Source: Mesorhizobium metallidurans STM 2683
Lineage (GTDB): Bacteria; Pseudomonadota; Alphaproteobacteria; Rhizobiales; Rhizobiaceae
Length of the DNA: 64,000 bases
Assembly (NCBI RefSeq): GCF_000350085.1
Contig: NZ_CAUM01000006.1
Coordinates: 124,001 to 188,000 of the forward strand
Reading direction: 5' to 3'
Shown here: in pieces, positions 44,971-53,100 of the stretch
How the letters are laid out: every line of letters begins with the position of its first letter
Numbering within the stretch: the first letter of the stretch is position 1
Translations under genes and position numbers: made by a program
Notes under the pieces: generated by a model
Databases searched by the model: none
What the model saw: only the letters and a program-made list of their open reading frames with translations
What the model was told of the DNA's origin: nothing

Positions 44971-45612
44971 ATGTTGAAGTTGAAGTCCACGAACCCCAAA
45001 GCCATCCTGCCAAGTGTGACGCACATCCCCTCCCCCGAGACGCTGGAGGAAGCGACCAACCGCATTCACGCCAACGTCAAGGCGATTGAGGCCAGCGCTG
45101 CCGTGATCAGGAAACGGGCAATCGAGATCGGGCGCGATCTTGCGACGGTAAAGAAGCATAAGCACGGCGAATTCGGCAACTACCTCAAAGCCGAGTTCCA
45201 AATGTCCGTTCGCACCGCTCAGAACTACATGGGCGTTGCCGAGTTCGTGGAAGTCAATCCTGATACCATAGACGTCGACCTGCCGCTAAGCGCCCTGTAT
45301 GCTCTGGCGCATGCGAGCGTTCACCCGGACTTCTTGGAAGACGTAAAGGCCGCGATCAAGAACGGCACCATCCCCAAGACGGGGGCCGGGGTCAAGAAGG
45401 CCATCGCCGCACAGCATGCGGCTGACAATGTAGTGGCGATGATGCCCGCCGATCAGGCAGGCCAGAAAGTGCACAACTCAGCCGTTCACGACGCCGTGGC
45501 GCTGTTGAGGGATCACCTGCCAAAGGCAACCCTCGCCAAGTTCGCCAAGCATTGCGCAACGGCGGGATGGCACGAACTAGCCGGGGCTTTGAAGGGGACG
45601 ATGCATGGTTGA
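44971..45612 (+). CDS. DUF3102-like protein
   Basis: 213 residues. The block IRKRAIEIGRDLATVKKHKH, then GEFGNYLKAEFQMSVRTAQNY, is the DUF3102 pattern, a helical domain often on plasmids and phages and possibly DNA-associated. Divergent from the RHH gene and overlapping the excisionase gene by 8 bp, so part of the integration operon. Confidence 0.8.
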   Translation: MLKLKSTNPKAILPSVTHIPSPETLEEATNRIHANVKAIEASAAVIRKRAIEIGRDLATVKKHKHGEFGNYLKAEFQMSVRTAQNYMGVAEFVEVNPDTIDVDLPLSALYALAHASVHPDFLEDVKAAIKNGTIPKTGAGVKKAIAAQHAADNVVAMMPADQAGQKVHNSAVHDAVALLRDHLPKATLAKFAKHCATAGWHELAGALKGTMHG

Positions 45613-45916
45613 ACCCCTCCACACCCCCGAAGAAACAGCAAAGATACTCGGCATATCCATCAAGACCCTGCGTGAGCATATCGAGCTAGGTCGCATCCGT
45701 TCCATCATCGTCGGCACTGGCAAGAAGCGAAAGCGTCGAAGGTTTACCGACAAAAACATTCAGTCGTTTATCGAAGGTCAGAAGTTGCGTGAGGCTCCCC
45801 CGTGTCAGTCTATAAAAGCTCCAAAAGCCCATACTACGCCTATGACTTCCAACTCGACGGTCGTCGCTTTTTCGGTTCTACAAAAGCCCGGAACAAGAAA
45901 GACGCTGAAACAGTAG
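45605..45916 (+). CDS. Excisionase-like helix-turn-helix protein
   Basis: 103 residues. MerR/excisionase-type winged helix: LHTPEETAKILGISIKTLRE, then HIELGRIRSIIVGTGKKRKR. Its C-terminus overlaps the integrase start by 115 bp in another frame; the last 40 residues are low in complexity and may not matter. Binding near attR to bend DNA and direct excision is the likely role. Confidence 0.8.
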   Translation: MVEPLHTPEETAKILGISIKTLREHIELGRIRSIIVGTGKKRKRRRFTDKNIQSFIEGQKLREAPPCQSIKAPKAHTTPMTSNSTVVAFSVLQKPGTRKTLKQ

Positions 45917-46932
45917 AGCGCCAAATCAAGGCGAAGGCCAAGGATGACATCGAACGCGAGAAGCGTACCGGCAATGGACCCATGACACTCGACCTGGCGG
46001 CGGGGCGCTACTGGAATGAAGTCGGGCAACATCACCGGGGCAGCAGCCACAAGAACACGTGGCACTATCTTGAACTGCTCACTCAGTTCTTCGGCAAGCA
46101 CAAGCGGCTTGAAGAAATCACCGACGCCGACGTGTCCGCTCTTATCGCGTGGCGGCGTAGGCACACCCTCCACGGGAAGACGGAAGACAAGGACGGCAAC
46201 CCCGTCGCTACGGTGTCGAACTCGACCGTAAACCGCTCCACGGTTGTGGTGCTGAAAGCGATCTTCACCCGAGCCAAACGCACATGGAAGTACCCCCTGC
46301 CTCTCGAACCGAACTGGCGGGACCATTGGTTGGCGATGCCGGAAGAACGAGTGCGGGAACTGGACGACAAGGAAGCTGAAGCCTTGGACGCCTCAGTCCG
46401 CGACGACTATGCCCTCTGGTTTGAGTTCGCCCGTGTGACCGGCCTACGCCGGAACGAAACCCTGATCAGGTGGAAGAACGTGACGCTCAAACAGATCGTC
46501 ACCACGGGAAAGCGCGGCAAGAAGGTGACGGCACAAATCACCCCCACCGTTCGCGCGATCCTTGACCAGTGCATGGGGCACCACGATCAGTTCGTCTTCA
46601 CCTACATCTGTCAGCGCCCCGTCGAAGGACGGGTAAAGGGTGATCGATACCCGATCACGTCCGAAGGGGCGAAGTCGCAATGGCGACGGCTGAAGAAGCG
46701 GGCGAAGGTGGAGGATTTCCGGTTCCATGACATTCGTCATGACGTGGCGACCAAGCTGTTGAGGAAGACGGGAAACATGCGCTTGGTGCAGAAGGCGCTC
46801 AACCATTCCAACATCGCGACTACGGCCCGTTATGCCCATGTTCTGGAGGATGAAGTCGCGGAGGCGATGGAGCAGCTTGCCCAGTCCCGGAAAAAACCCC
46901 GGAAAAGAAGGCGGAGGCGGCTTAGATGTTGA
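45802..46932 (+). CDS. Site-specific integrase (tyrosine recombinase) of the island
   Basis: 376 residues from GTG 45802. N-terminal arm-binding domain (YKSSKSPYYAYDFQLDGRRF), SAM-like core region, and catalytic domain with Arg216 (TGLRRNE), His309/Arg312 (RFHDIRHD), His335 (LNHSNI) and Tyr344 (TARYAHV). The gene ends 31 bp before attR and points toward it. It probably catalyses the tRNA-Thr att crossover. Very basic C-terminus (about 20 Lys/Arg residues). Confidence 0.95.
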   Translation: MSVYKSSKSPYYAYDFQLDGRRFFGSTKARNKKDAETVERQIKAKAKDDIEREKRTGNGPMTLDLAAGRYWNEVGQHHRGSSHKNTWHYLELLTQFFGKHKRLEEITDADVSALIAWRRRHTLHGKTEDKDGNPVATVSNSTVNRSTVVVLKAIFTRAKRTWKYPLPLEPNWRDHWLAMPEERVRELDDKEAEALDASVRDDYALWFEFARVTGLRRNETLIRWKNVTLKQIVTTGKRGKKVTAQITPTVRAILDQCMGHHDQFVFTYICQRPVEGRVKGDRYPITSEGAKSQWRRLKKRAKVEDFRFHDIRHDVATKLLRKTGNMRLVQKALNHSNIATTARYAHVLEDEVAEAMEQLAQSRKKPRKRRRRRLRC

Positions 46933-46963
46933 AAATACGGGAGAAATCGGTGCGCGTATACGC

Positions 46964-47011
46964 CATTCGTAATGATGGGGTCAGGTGTTCGAGTCACCTA
47001 AGCGGCACCAA
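46964..47011 (+). repeat. attR: 48-bp direct repeat of the tRNA-Thr 3' half
   Basis: Duplicate of 27468-27515 with one difference (G46991 versus A27495). It keeps the T-loop GTTCGAGTC of the original chromosomal gene, while attL carries GTTCAAGTC from the island. Confidence 0.95.
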
Positions 47012-47683
47012 ATTTTCTCAGTAAAACCAAGGGTCTAGATCCAACCATCCGGTCGGTCGAGTTGGAGACATCGCTTTGCGCCAAGCCTTTGTCTCCACGT
47101 TGTCTCCAGAAAAATGCGGGCTGCCGGATACGGATGGCGAACTGCGGCGACGTTCCTGGCCTCGACGCTCCGCCAATCGCGATGCGGCGTGGGCGAAGCG
47201 GCCGCTGGAGTACATACTGGCCGAAGACGACGGCGGCGCTCGTCAGTCCCGTTTGCCGCAGCGGATAGAATCCGCGGTCATGACGGATTTGTCGGCTCGA
47301 GTCCGACCGCCAGCACCATCCCCTTCAGACTACGAATCTGGGGGTCAGAGTTCGAATCTCTTCGGGTGTGCCAGTTTCGTCAATAAAAACAGTGAGTTAT
47401 GGCGTTTGCGAGAGTGCCGATCAGATGCTGGCAATTTCCGCGTAAGCAGCAGGCCACGTTTCGACGGCATCTGGATGGTGTCAGCCGAAGCGACTTTGTC
47501 TGTAAGACTTCCAAATACTACCCAAATTAAACATCCCGTAGATGCAAATCGCGCGACCGCTGCCACAAAGGCAGCGGTCGAAATTGTCGGGTGCTAGCGG
47601 TGTGGGCACGCCCAGTGCAAGATCCAGGAGGCAATCTTCGCTTCGGATTGCGCCTCAGCGGCCGCCAATGGCGGTAACCGCTG
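47012..47683. other. Region right of attR, decayed sequence
   Basis: About 670 bp without a convincing gene. Besides the tRNA-Arg fragment it has a stretch (47,180-47,320) with weak resemblance to a class II tRNA arm, and a hairpin-like CGACCGCTGCC / GGCAGCGGTCG near 47,555-47,580. It looks like degraded older mobile-element sequence. Confidence 0.5.
47325..47373 (+). pseudogene. 3' fragment of tRNA-Arg (ACG)
   Basis: TCAGACTACGAATCTG gives an anticodon arm with ACG, followed by a T-arm around GTTCGAATC and an end in TCGGGTGTGCCA. It matches the 3' half of rhizobial tRNA-Arg(ACG) in form, but no 5' half is present and the T-stem has a mismatch. A duplicated 3' half is what an integrated element leaves at attR. 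Confidence 0.65.
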
Positions 47684-48562
47684 TCAGATCATGTTCGACA
47701 TGCCGAGCGCAGTAAGCAGGTTGTTTTGAATAGGAGCGACGGCCTGATTCAGTTCCTCCACCCCGAAGTCCATGCCCTCTGGCATGACGACGGTGCGCAA
47801 CGGGCGCCGTTCCGTAGCCTCGACTAGCCGTGCGATGGCGTCAGCCACCAACTGAGGGCGGGGTGGATTCGCAGGATCATGTCCCTGGTCGGAGTTGTTT
47901 TTGATTTGGCCTGGGACCAACGCAACTGCGCCATATGTCGCCAAGACCTGCTCGTCGGAGGGCGCTAGGCTGGATGGAAGCAGATTGCTCGGAAATGGCC
48001 CCGGTTCCACGATCACTGAGTCTACCCCGAAGCTGGACAGTTCATATCGATACGCCTCGGCAAGCGCTTCAAGAGCGAATTTGCTTGCGGAATAGACCCC
48101 AAAGAACGGAAAGATGACCCGCCCCATCAACGACGTGACGTGAATGAGAACGCCGCTACCAGCTGCACGCATATGGGGTAGGACGGCGCGATCGGCCCTT
48201 ACGGCCCCAAAAAAATTCACCGCAAATTGCTCCTCGATGTCTGCCACCGTATAGGCTTCGGTCACGCCGACGAACATCGTGCCTGCGTTGTTGATGAGCG
48301 CATCGATCCTGCCGTGTTGCCTAACCACCCGATCAATCGCAGAGTTGACTGACGCGTCGTCCGTCACATCCATCTCAATGACATGCAACTCATGCCCTTC
48401 GGTTTTTGCAGCGTCGATTAGCTCGCTGCCGATTTGGCTGTTTTTACCTCCGATGTCGCGCATGGTCGCGACCACCACGTGACCGCGCCTGGCAAGCTCC
48501 AAGGCGGTGAGCCTTCCAAAACCGCTGCTCGCGCCGGTAACAACTACAACCTTGCTGCTCAT
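47684..48562 (-). CDS. Short-chain dehydrogenase/reductase (SDR) family oxidoreductase
   Basis: 292 residues. Cofactor motif TGASSGFG, MDVTDD, NNAG, catalytic Ser in VTSLMG and YSASK (Tyr-x-x-x-Lys). Classical SDR; substrate unknown. Divergent from the TetR gene with a shared 130-bp promoter region, so probably under its control. Common arrangement for detoxification or quinone/ketone reductases. Confidence 0.9.
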   Translation of the reverse strand: MSSKVVVVTGASSGFGRLTALELARRGHVVVATMRDIGGKNSQIGSELIDAAKTEGHELHVIEMDVTDDASVNSAIDRVVRQHGRIDALINNAGTMFVGVTEAYTVADIEEQFAVNFFGAVRADRAVLPHMRAAGSGVLIHVTSLMGRVIFPFFGVYSASKFALEALAEAYRYELSSFGVDSVIVEPGPFPSNLLPSSLAPSDEQVLATYGAVALVPGQIKNNSDQGHDPANPPRPQLVADAIARLVEATERRPLRTVVMPEGMDFGVEELNQAVAPIQNNLLTALGMSNMI

Positions 48563-48607
48563 TTTCTCGATCCTCTCGCTTGCCCACCTAACGGGACAAG
48601 GGGGGTA

Positions 48608-48657
48608 TATACAGACCTGTATGTCCCTTGCAAAGGGAAAATAGACAGACTATTCTG
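48608..48657. promoter_or_regulatory. Two inverted-repeat operators between the SDR and TetR genes
   Basis: ATACAGACCTGTAT (48608-48621) and ACAGACTATTCTGT (48644-48657) share the half-site ACAGA/TCTGT form. They are 36 bp apart centre to centre and cover the space between the divergent starts. Good candidates for TetR dimer sites. Confidence 0.65.
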
Positions 48658-48690
48658 TTTCTGGCACCGAACGCGCACTGGCAGGCGAGA

Positions 48691-49317
48691 ATGAAAACTA
48701 TGGATGCAAGTGAGTACGGCGACCTTGAATCGCTGTCGCTAGACGCCCTGGCTCCACGGGAGCGAATACTGAAAATAGCGTCTGAACTATTTTACAGAAA
48801 CAGCGTACATACGGTGGGAATCGATCGCATCATCGCCGAGAGCGGCGTTGCAAAGATGACGTTCTATAAGCACTTCCCGTCGAAGGCCAATCTTGTAGCC
48901 ACTTATCTGCGCCATAAAAGCGCGCTGTGGTTCGACATGCTGGCGACAGCAACCGAACAAGCCGGACCCGTGCCGCTGGATCGAGTGCTAGCCGTTTTCG
49001 ACGCACTGAACGAGTCCTTTCGTGCGCCTACTTTCCGCGGCTGTCCTTTCGTTCGAGGACTGGCCGAGTTCGGCCCGGACGCGGAAACGCCAGAGGTGCA
49101 GGCAACGCTCGCGGCGTATTTTCAAGACTTGCATGACTTTGTCGTATCGCTCATCCACCCCTTGAAGTTGAAAAATCAGGGGAGCGTGGTTGTCCAGATC
49201 CTGGCGCTCATCCAGGGCTCGCTCGTGAACGCACAAGCGATGAGGGGGGGCGTTGAAACTCTGGCAACGCGCGACGCCGCCAAGATGTTGATCGAGGCTG
49301 CGGTTGAGCGCGGCTAA
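48691..49317 (+). CDS. TetR family transcriptional regulator
   Basis: 208 residues from ATG 48691. HTH ERILKIASELFYRNSVHTVG, then IDRIIAESGVAKMTFYKHFPSK, the TetR signature. C-terminal ligand domain with FRGCPFVRGLAEFG. Divergent from the SDR gene and close to the two inverted repeats. Likely represses the SDR until a ligand binds. Confidence 0.92.
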   Translation: MKTMDASEYGDLESLSLDALAPRERILKIASELFYRNSVHTVGIDRIIAESGVAKMTFYKHFPSKANLVATYLRHKSALWFDMLATATEQAGPVPLDRVLAVFDALNESFRAPTFRGCPFVRGLAEFGPDAETPEVQATLAAYFQDLHDFVVSLIHPLKLKNQGSVVVQILALIQGSLVNAQAMRGGVETLATRDAAKMLIEAAVERG

Positions 49318-49476
49318 TCGAAAGAAAATTCGCGTCTGCTCGGCCTGATGATCAAACTCCAGGCACCAAATGTGGTCACAAGATTTTTTTGCAACAGAGC
49401 CAACTTAAGTCGATCCCATCCGACCTCTCTGTTTCTTGTTGTCCTCGAACTAATGTCACGCCCCAATGGAGATACA

Positions 49477-49875
49477 ATGACAGAAACTTTGATGCACAAA
49501 GGCAGTTGTCTCTGTGGCACAGTGAAATACGAAGTTCGCGGTAAGCTTGGTGCGGCGATCTATTGTCACTGTTCGCGTTGCCGCAAGGCAACGGCTACGG
49601 CCTTCGCGACCAATGCGGCCGTCGCGGCCAGTGATTTCGTCATCGAGGGCGAGTCGGCACTGAAGACATTCGATTCTTCGCCAGGCGTACATCGCATCTT
49701 CTGTTCCAACTGTGGTTCGCCGGTCATCAGTAGCCGCGATGCAATGCCGGATGTAGTGCGCTTGCGGCTGGGCACGCTCGATACGCCGCTGCTGGCGCCG
49801 CCGACCGCGCATTATTTCGTCACGTCGAAGGCGGTGTGGTACGAGATACATGACGACTTGCCACAGTTCGCGTAA
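49477..49875 (+). CDS. GFA / CENP-V family protein
   Basis: 132 residues. Zinc-binding Cys pattern GSCLCGTVKYEV, YCHCSRCRKA, FCSNCGSPV, as in glutathione-dependent formaldehyde-activating (GFA) proteins. The fold binds zinc; the catalytic role of the family is disputed. ATG 49477 with GGAG upstream is preferred over earlier in-frame ATGs. Confidence 0.88.
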   Translation: MTETLMHKGSCLCGTVKYEVRGKLGAAIYCHCSRCRKATATAFATNAAVAASDFVIEGESALKTFDSSPGVHRIFCSNCGSPVISSRDAMPDVVRLRLGTLDTPLLAPPTAHYFVTSKAVWYEIHDDLPQFA

Positions 49876-50211
49876 CCCTCGGTTCCTCGCCCATTAACAG
49901 GATTGGACGAACCCGCCGGTGCGGGATTAGTGTGGCCCGTTCTAGAGGACGGCCCTGTCTTAGGGGATCTGGTGTAGAGCCTTATAGCCGGAACGCCCCG
50001 GGTGGCCGAGATGACGTGCTTTTATGTGCCCGGCGTTTCCAGTAGCCGCAGTCGACCACACATGGTTTGAAAGCGACAGTTTTCACACCGGCCAACCACG
50101 GCGGCCCTTACCGAACCAGGTAAGCAGAAGGCTCACAAATGTCAGCCTGATTCCGGTCGTCTAAGCCATACCAAGGGGTCGCCCGCTGAACGCGTGCGGC
50201 CCATATCTTCA
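49876..50211. other. Intergenic stretch, nothing recognised
   Basis: About 335 bp of G+C-rich sequence without a plausible gene, tRNA or strong hairpin. It may be the remains of an old gene or insertion. Confidence 0.4.
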
Positions 50212-50943
50212 TCAGGCAGAGAAAGACCGATTGGTTGCGACTGCGCCAGCTCGGGTGAACTCTGCACCCGGCTTGGAGAACGATGCCATGATAGCGTCGC
50301 GGTTCGATGGTGCGCGTTTCTTGTCAGCGGCAGTAAGCGCGGCCTTGAGCTCGTCGGCGGTCAACTCAGTGCAATAGGCAGGAGTGCCCGGCTGCAGTCG
50401 CCAGGACTCCTCAAGAGTACCCGCATCCACCGTATCGAAGCCAGTGACGCTGATGAGATCGGAGACAAGTGCTTTGGCCGCGGCGTCGTCACCGGAAATC
50501 GGGATCGCAATGCGATCTGGAGCACCGGCCTCCAAACCGGCCTCGGCTAATGTTTGCGTTAGCAGGGCGTTCCAAGCCTTAACTAGGGGGCGCCCCACCT
50601 GTTCGCTGGCCCAAACGGTCTCCGGTTTGCCGCCCTCCACTTCGGGGATTTTGCTGTCTCGGGCGGGATAGTAATTGGAGGTGTCTACCACGATTGCACC
50701 AGCAGGGGCGCCGGCAAGAACCGTGGCCAGGTCTGGGTTCTTGGCGAAGGGTACTGAGAGGATGACCACATCGGCATCCACTGCCGCCTCTCCCTCAACG
50801 GCCTGGATGCCGGTGCCAGCAACTGTGTCGGCAAGACTTTCGGGGCCACGCGAGTTGGCCAGTTTCACCTGGTGGCCAGCGGCGTCGAGCTTTTTTGCGA
50901 GCAGCGAGCCGATGTTGCCCGCCCCAATGATTCCGATTTTCAT
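50212..50943 (-). CDS. NADPH-dependent F420 reductase-like / NAD(P)-binding oxidoreductase
   Basis: 243 residues from ATG 50943. Rossmann opening MKIGIIGAGNIGSLLAKKLD, DTSNYYPARD and a C-terminal ligand region. F420-reductase-like (NPD) folds are frequent in bacteria without F420, where they act as NADP-dependent oxidoreductases. The MarR gene is just upstream on the same strand (17 bp) and may regulate it. Confidence 0.85.
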   Translation of the reverse strand: MKIGIIGAGNIGSLLAKKLDAAGHQVKLANSRGPESLADTVAGTGIQAVEGEAAVDADVVILSVPFAKNPDLATVLAGAPAGAIVVDTSNYYPARDSKIPEVEGGKPETVWASEQVGRPLVKAWNALLTQTLAEAGLEAGAPDRIAIPISGDDAAAKALVSDLISVTGFDTVDAGTLEESWRLQPGTPAYCTELTADELKAALTAADKKRAPSNRDAIMASFSKPGAEFTRAGAVATNRSFSA

Positions 50944-50960
50944 TCTACATCCTTTGGTTT

Positions 50961-51401
50961 TCAAATTTTGGCAGGGTGAGCGAAGTCATGAAGAGTGTCT
51001 CGCAGCGCAATGATCTCGTCCTCGGACATTTGACAGGCACTCTTGATCTTGCCGGAGATACTCCAAACCTCGTCCTTGATGCTGTGAGCGGCAGGTGTGA
51101 GATCGACAAGGACCCGGCGTTCGTCCTCAGGATCGCGCATCCTGGTCACCATCCCGCAGGTATCGAGCCGCTTGAGCAATGGCGTGATCGTGCCGGTGTC
51201 CATCCCCAAAGCGTTTCCAAGATCACCTACGGACCGAGGCGCGGACGTATAGAGCTCCAGCATCACAAGGTACTGGGGAAAGGTCAGGTCCAGCGGATCG
51301 AGGAACGGCTTGTGCATGCGTGCCATCCGACCCGCCGCCCCGTAGAGGGCGAACGAGATTTGCATTCGAACCTGATGTGACGCGCTTTTTTGAGGTCCCA
51401 T
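50961..51401 (-). CDS. MarR family regulator, OhrR-like without the sensor Cys
   Basis: 146 residues. Sequence follows OhrR closely: FALYGAAGRMARMHKPFLDP, LDLTFPQYLVMLELY, MDTGTITPLLKRLD and the wing PEDERRVLVDLT. The reactive N-terminal Cys of OhrR (LCFxLYA) is replaced by Ser16 (ISFALYG). Two other Cys exist (DTCGM and SACQM). So it may sense something other than organic peroxide or use another Cys. It is cotranscribed with the oxidoreductase gene. Confidence 0.9.
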   Translation of the reverse strand: MGPQKSASHQVRMQISFALYGAAGRMARMHKPFLDPLDLTFPQYLVMLELYTSAPRSVGDLGNALGMDTGTITPLLKRLDTCGMVTRMRDPEDERRVLVDLTPAAHSIKDEVWSISGKIKSACQMSEDEIIALRDTLHDFAHPAKI

Positions 51402-51444
51402 ACCGTACCTAAAGAGACAAATCAGAGTTCACTGGCGAACTAGT

Positions 51445-51460
51445 ATCTAGCGCACTAGAT
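51445..51460. promoter_or_regulatory. Palindromic operator upstream of the MarR gene
   Basis: ATCTAG-CGCA-CTAGAT, a perfect 6-base dyad about 45 bp upstream of the MarR start, with a further overlapping CTAGTATCTAG. Likely MarR autoregulatory site. Confidence 0.65.
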
Positions 51461-51752
51461 AATGATCCTCTTGGAGAATTGCAACCTCCCAGGTTCGGAC
51501 GCTGCAATGGCAGTTCGAGGGGCGCTGCATTCGACTTGGGGTGGCGCGGAAGGATTGATATCAGTTTATCACTGCGACCGAAGAAAAGCTTGCCGCAACA
51601 GGATTTGGCGATACGGCGACAAGCGCAGTACAGGCCAGCGACAACTCTTGAGCACTGCCATAGGTGAGCGGTCCATGGCCACGATGAGGTGGCCGACCAC
51701 CGTACCCTCAGCCTCCCCGACGACGACGCCGGCCAGCCCAAATGCTGTTTCG
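51461..51752. other. Junction region beside the truncated insertion sequence
   Basis: About 290 bp between the MarR promoter and the truncated transposase. It holds a minus-strand fragment with VVVGEAEGTVVGHLIVAMDR, possibly a remnant of another gene joined to the insertion sequence at about 51752. No intact gene. Confidence 0.4.
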
Positions 51753-52676
51753 TCAAGAGTTATGGGTGTAGCAGTCGGCCGGGCAGGCCATGGCGAGCGC
51801 CTCGTGGGGCCGCTCCTCATTGTATTCGCTGATGAAGCTGTCGAACTTGGCCTGCTGCTGCAGAATGTTCATGCCCGGCGGGCGTGTCGTCTCCTGCTTG
51901 AGCGTCAGATGCATACGCTCATGACGGCCGTTCTGCTGCGGATGGCCAGGCCTGATGCGTTCGATCTCGATGCCGAGCCTCAGCCACCACACTGACAGCT
52001 TCGACAGGTTATAGAGGCCATTGGGCGAAGCGAAGGGAAGCCCGTTGTCGCTTCTGACAGCGGCCGGCATGCCCCGTTCCTTGAACAGACGGACAAAGGC
52101 TTCGATGACGGGCGCTTCCTTGGTCGATTCAAGGGCTTCGCACAGAAGCAGGTGGCGCGAGACCTGATCCGTCACCGTCAGCGGGTAACAGTATTGACCG
52201 TTGCCGAGCCTGAACTCGCCCTTGAAGTCGGCGCACCACAGATCGTTGGGCGCCATCGCCTGCGACAGTGTCGTGCCTTCGGCTGTGAAGCGCCGCCTCT
52301 GGCGGGCGCGCTTCACAAGCCCGTGGCGATCGAGGATCGCATGCACCGTGCTCCTGGCGGGTATCCGCACGTCGCCGGCCAGCCGCCTGACCAGCAACTC
52401 CCTGACCTTGCGCGCCCCCCAATGCGGCTTGTCGCGCTTGCAATCGATGATCAGCCGCTCGACTTGGACGGGCAACTGGTTGGCATAGCGCACCGGGCGG
52501 CGCGAGCGATCGCTCAGCGCCTCAAGCCCGTCCTCCTTATAGCGGTTGAAGATCTTGTAGCCGGCCTTGCGCGAAATGCCGAACTCCCGGCACACATCGC
52601 TCATGCCTTCCCCGTCGAGAAGACGAGCCACAAAGCGAAGACGTTCCTCCATCACCGAACACTCCTTCCACGGCAT
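51753..52676 (-). pseudogene. IS481 family transposase, 3' truncated
   Basis: 307 residues remain. HTH region RFVARLLDGEGMSDVCREFG, then SRKAGYKIFNRY, then the DDE core: Asp in DLWCADFKGEF, Asp in AVRSDNGLPFAS and Glu in NGRHERMHLTLKQ. Full-length relatives continue beyond the ALAMACPADCYT point by about 80-90 residues; here it stops after PADCYTHNS, so the 3' end is lost. The 5' end of the element probably lies near 52725. Confidence 0.85.
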
Positions 52677-52724
52677 CAACACCTCCAGCCAAAAGCCAAA
52701 AGTGTTACCATGTGAAGTGCACCC

Positions 52725-53100
52725 CTCGGGTGAGACAGAGATCAGTAACAGTTCTCCGTTTCTGAGATTGCCGCAGGGTCTTCCCGCCGCAATCGCATTA
52801 AGGCCTGTTTACAATGAGGATTCCCAAAGCGGCAGCCCGGTCGCCAAACCGGTGTGGCTGCGCTGGCGGCCACCTCCTTTCTGGACCTCGCCACAACGCT
52901 GATGCGCGCGATCAACCCACATCACTGTGATTGTCCACAAGGGCATCCCTCGAACGGACGAAGACAGGCCCGGATTTAAGCGTAGTTTCCCACGCTCGCT
53001 TCCCAAGTAGCATTGCGGATCGGAAGCTCTGTACGAAGTTCAAGCATTTATATCCAACGGAACGGTCAACCTTGGGCGGGGGGCAATCCGGAGGCAGAGG
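52725..53100. other. Intergenic stretch, nothing recognised
   Basis: About 375 bp right of the insertion sequence end (probable terminus TGCACTTCACATGG read on the minus strand). No gene with support on either strand. It is likely upstream sequence of the methyltransferase gene that follows. Confidence 0.4.

Larger units (their letters stand above)
27468..47011. mobile_element. Integrative genomic island in tRNA-Thr(CGU), about 19.5 kb
   Basis: Bounded by 48-bp direct repeats. It holds an integrase and excisionase at the right end, a second tyrosine recombinase, small genes, and restriction-modification/defence-type cargo. Several stretches (for example 30.2-31.0 kb and 36.1-38.7 kb) are clearly more A+T-rich than the flanks. 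No relaxase, type IV secretion, capsid or terminase gene was recognised. Confidence 0.93.

Noticed and set aside
47180-47324. Possible class II (Ser-like) tRNA arm ending in GCCAGCACCA
   Set aside because: Only a few stems can be drawn, the D-arm is absent and the acceptor has a mismatch; not enough for a tRNA call.
47076-47597. Plus-strand frame of 173 codons right of attR
   Set aside because: It runs through the tRNA-Arg fragment and low-complexity sequence; not protein-like.
51409-51995. Overlapping frames on both strands beside the truncated insertion sequence
   Set aside because: They are shadows or remnants; none has a full domain or a start signal.
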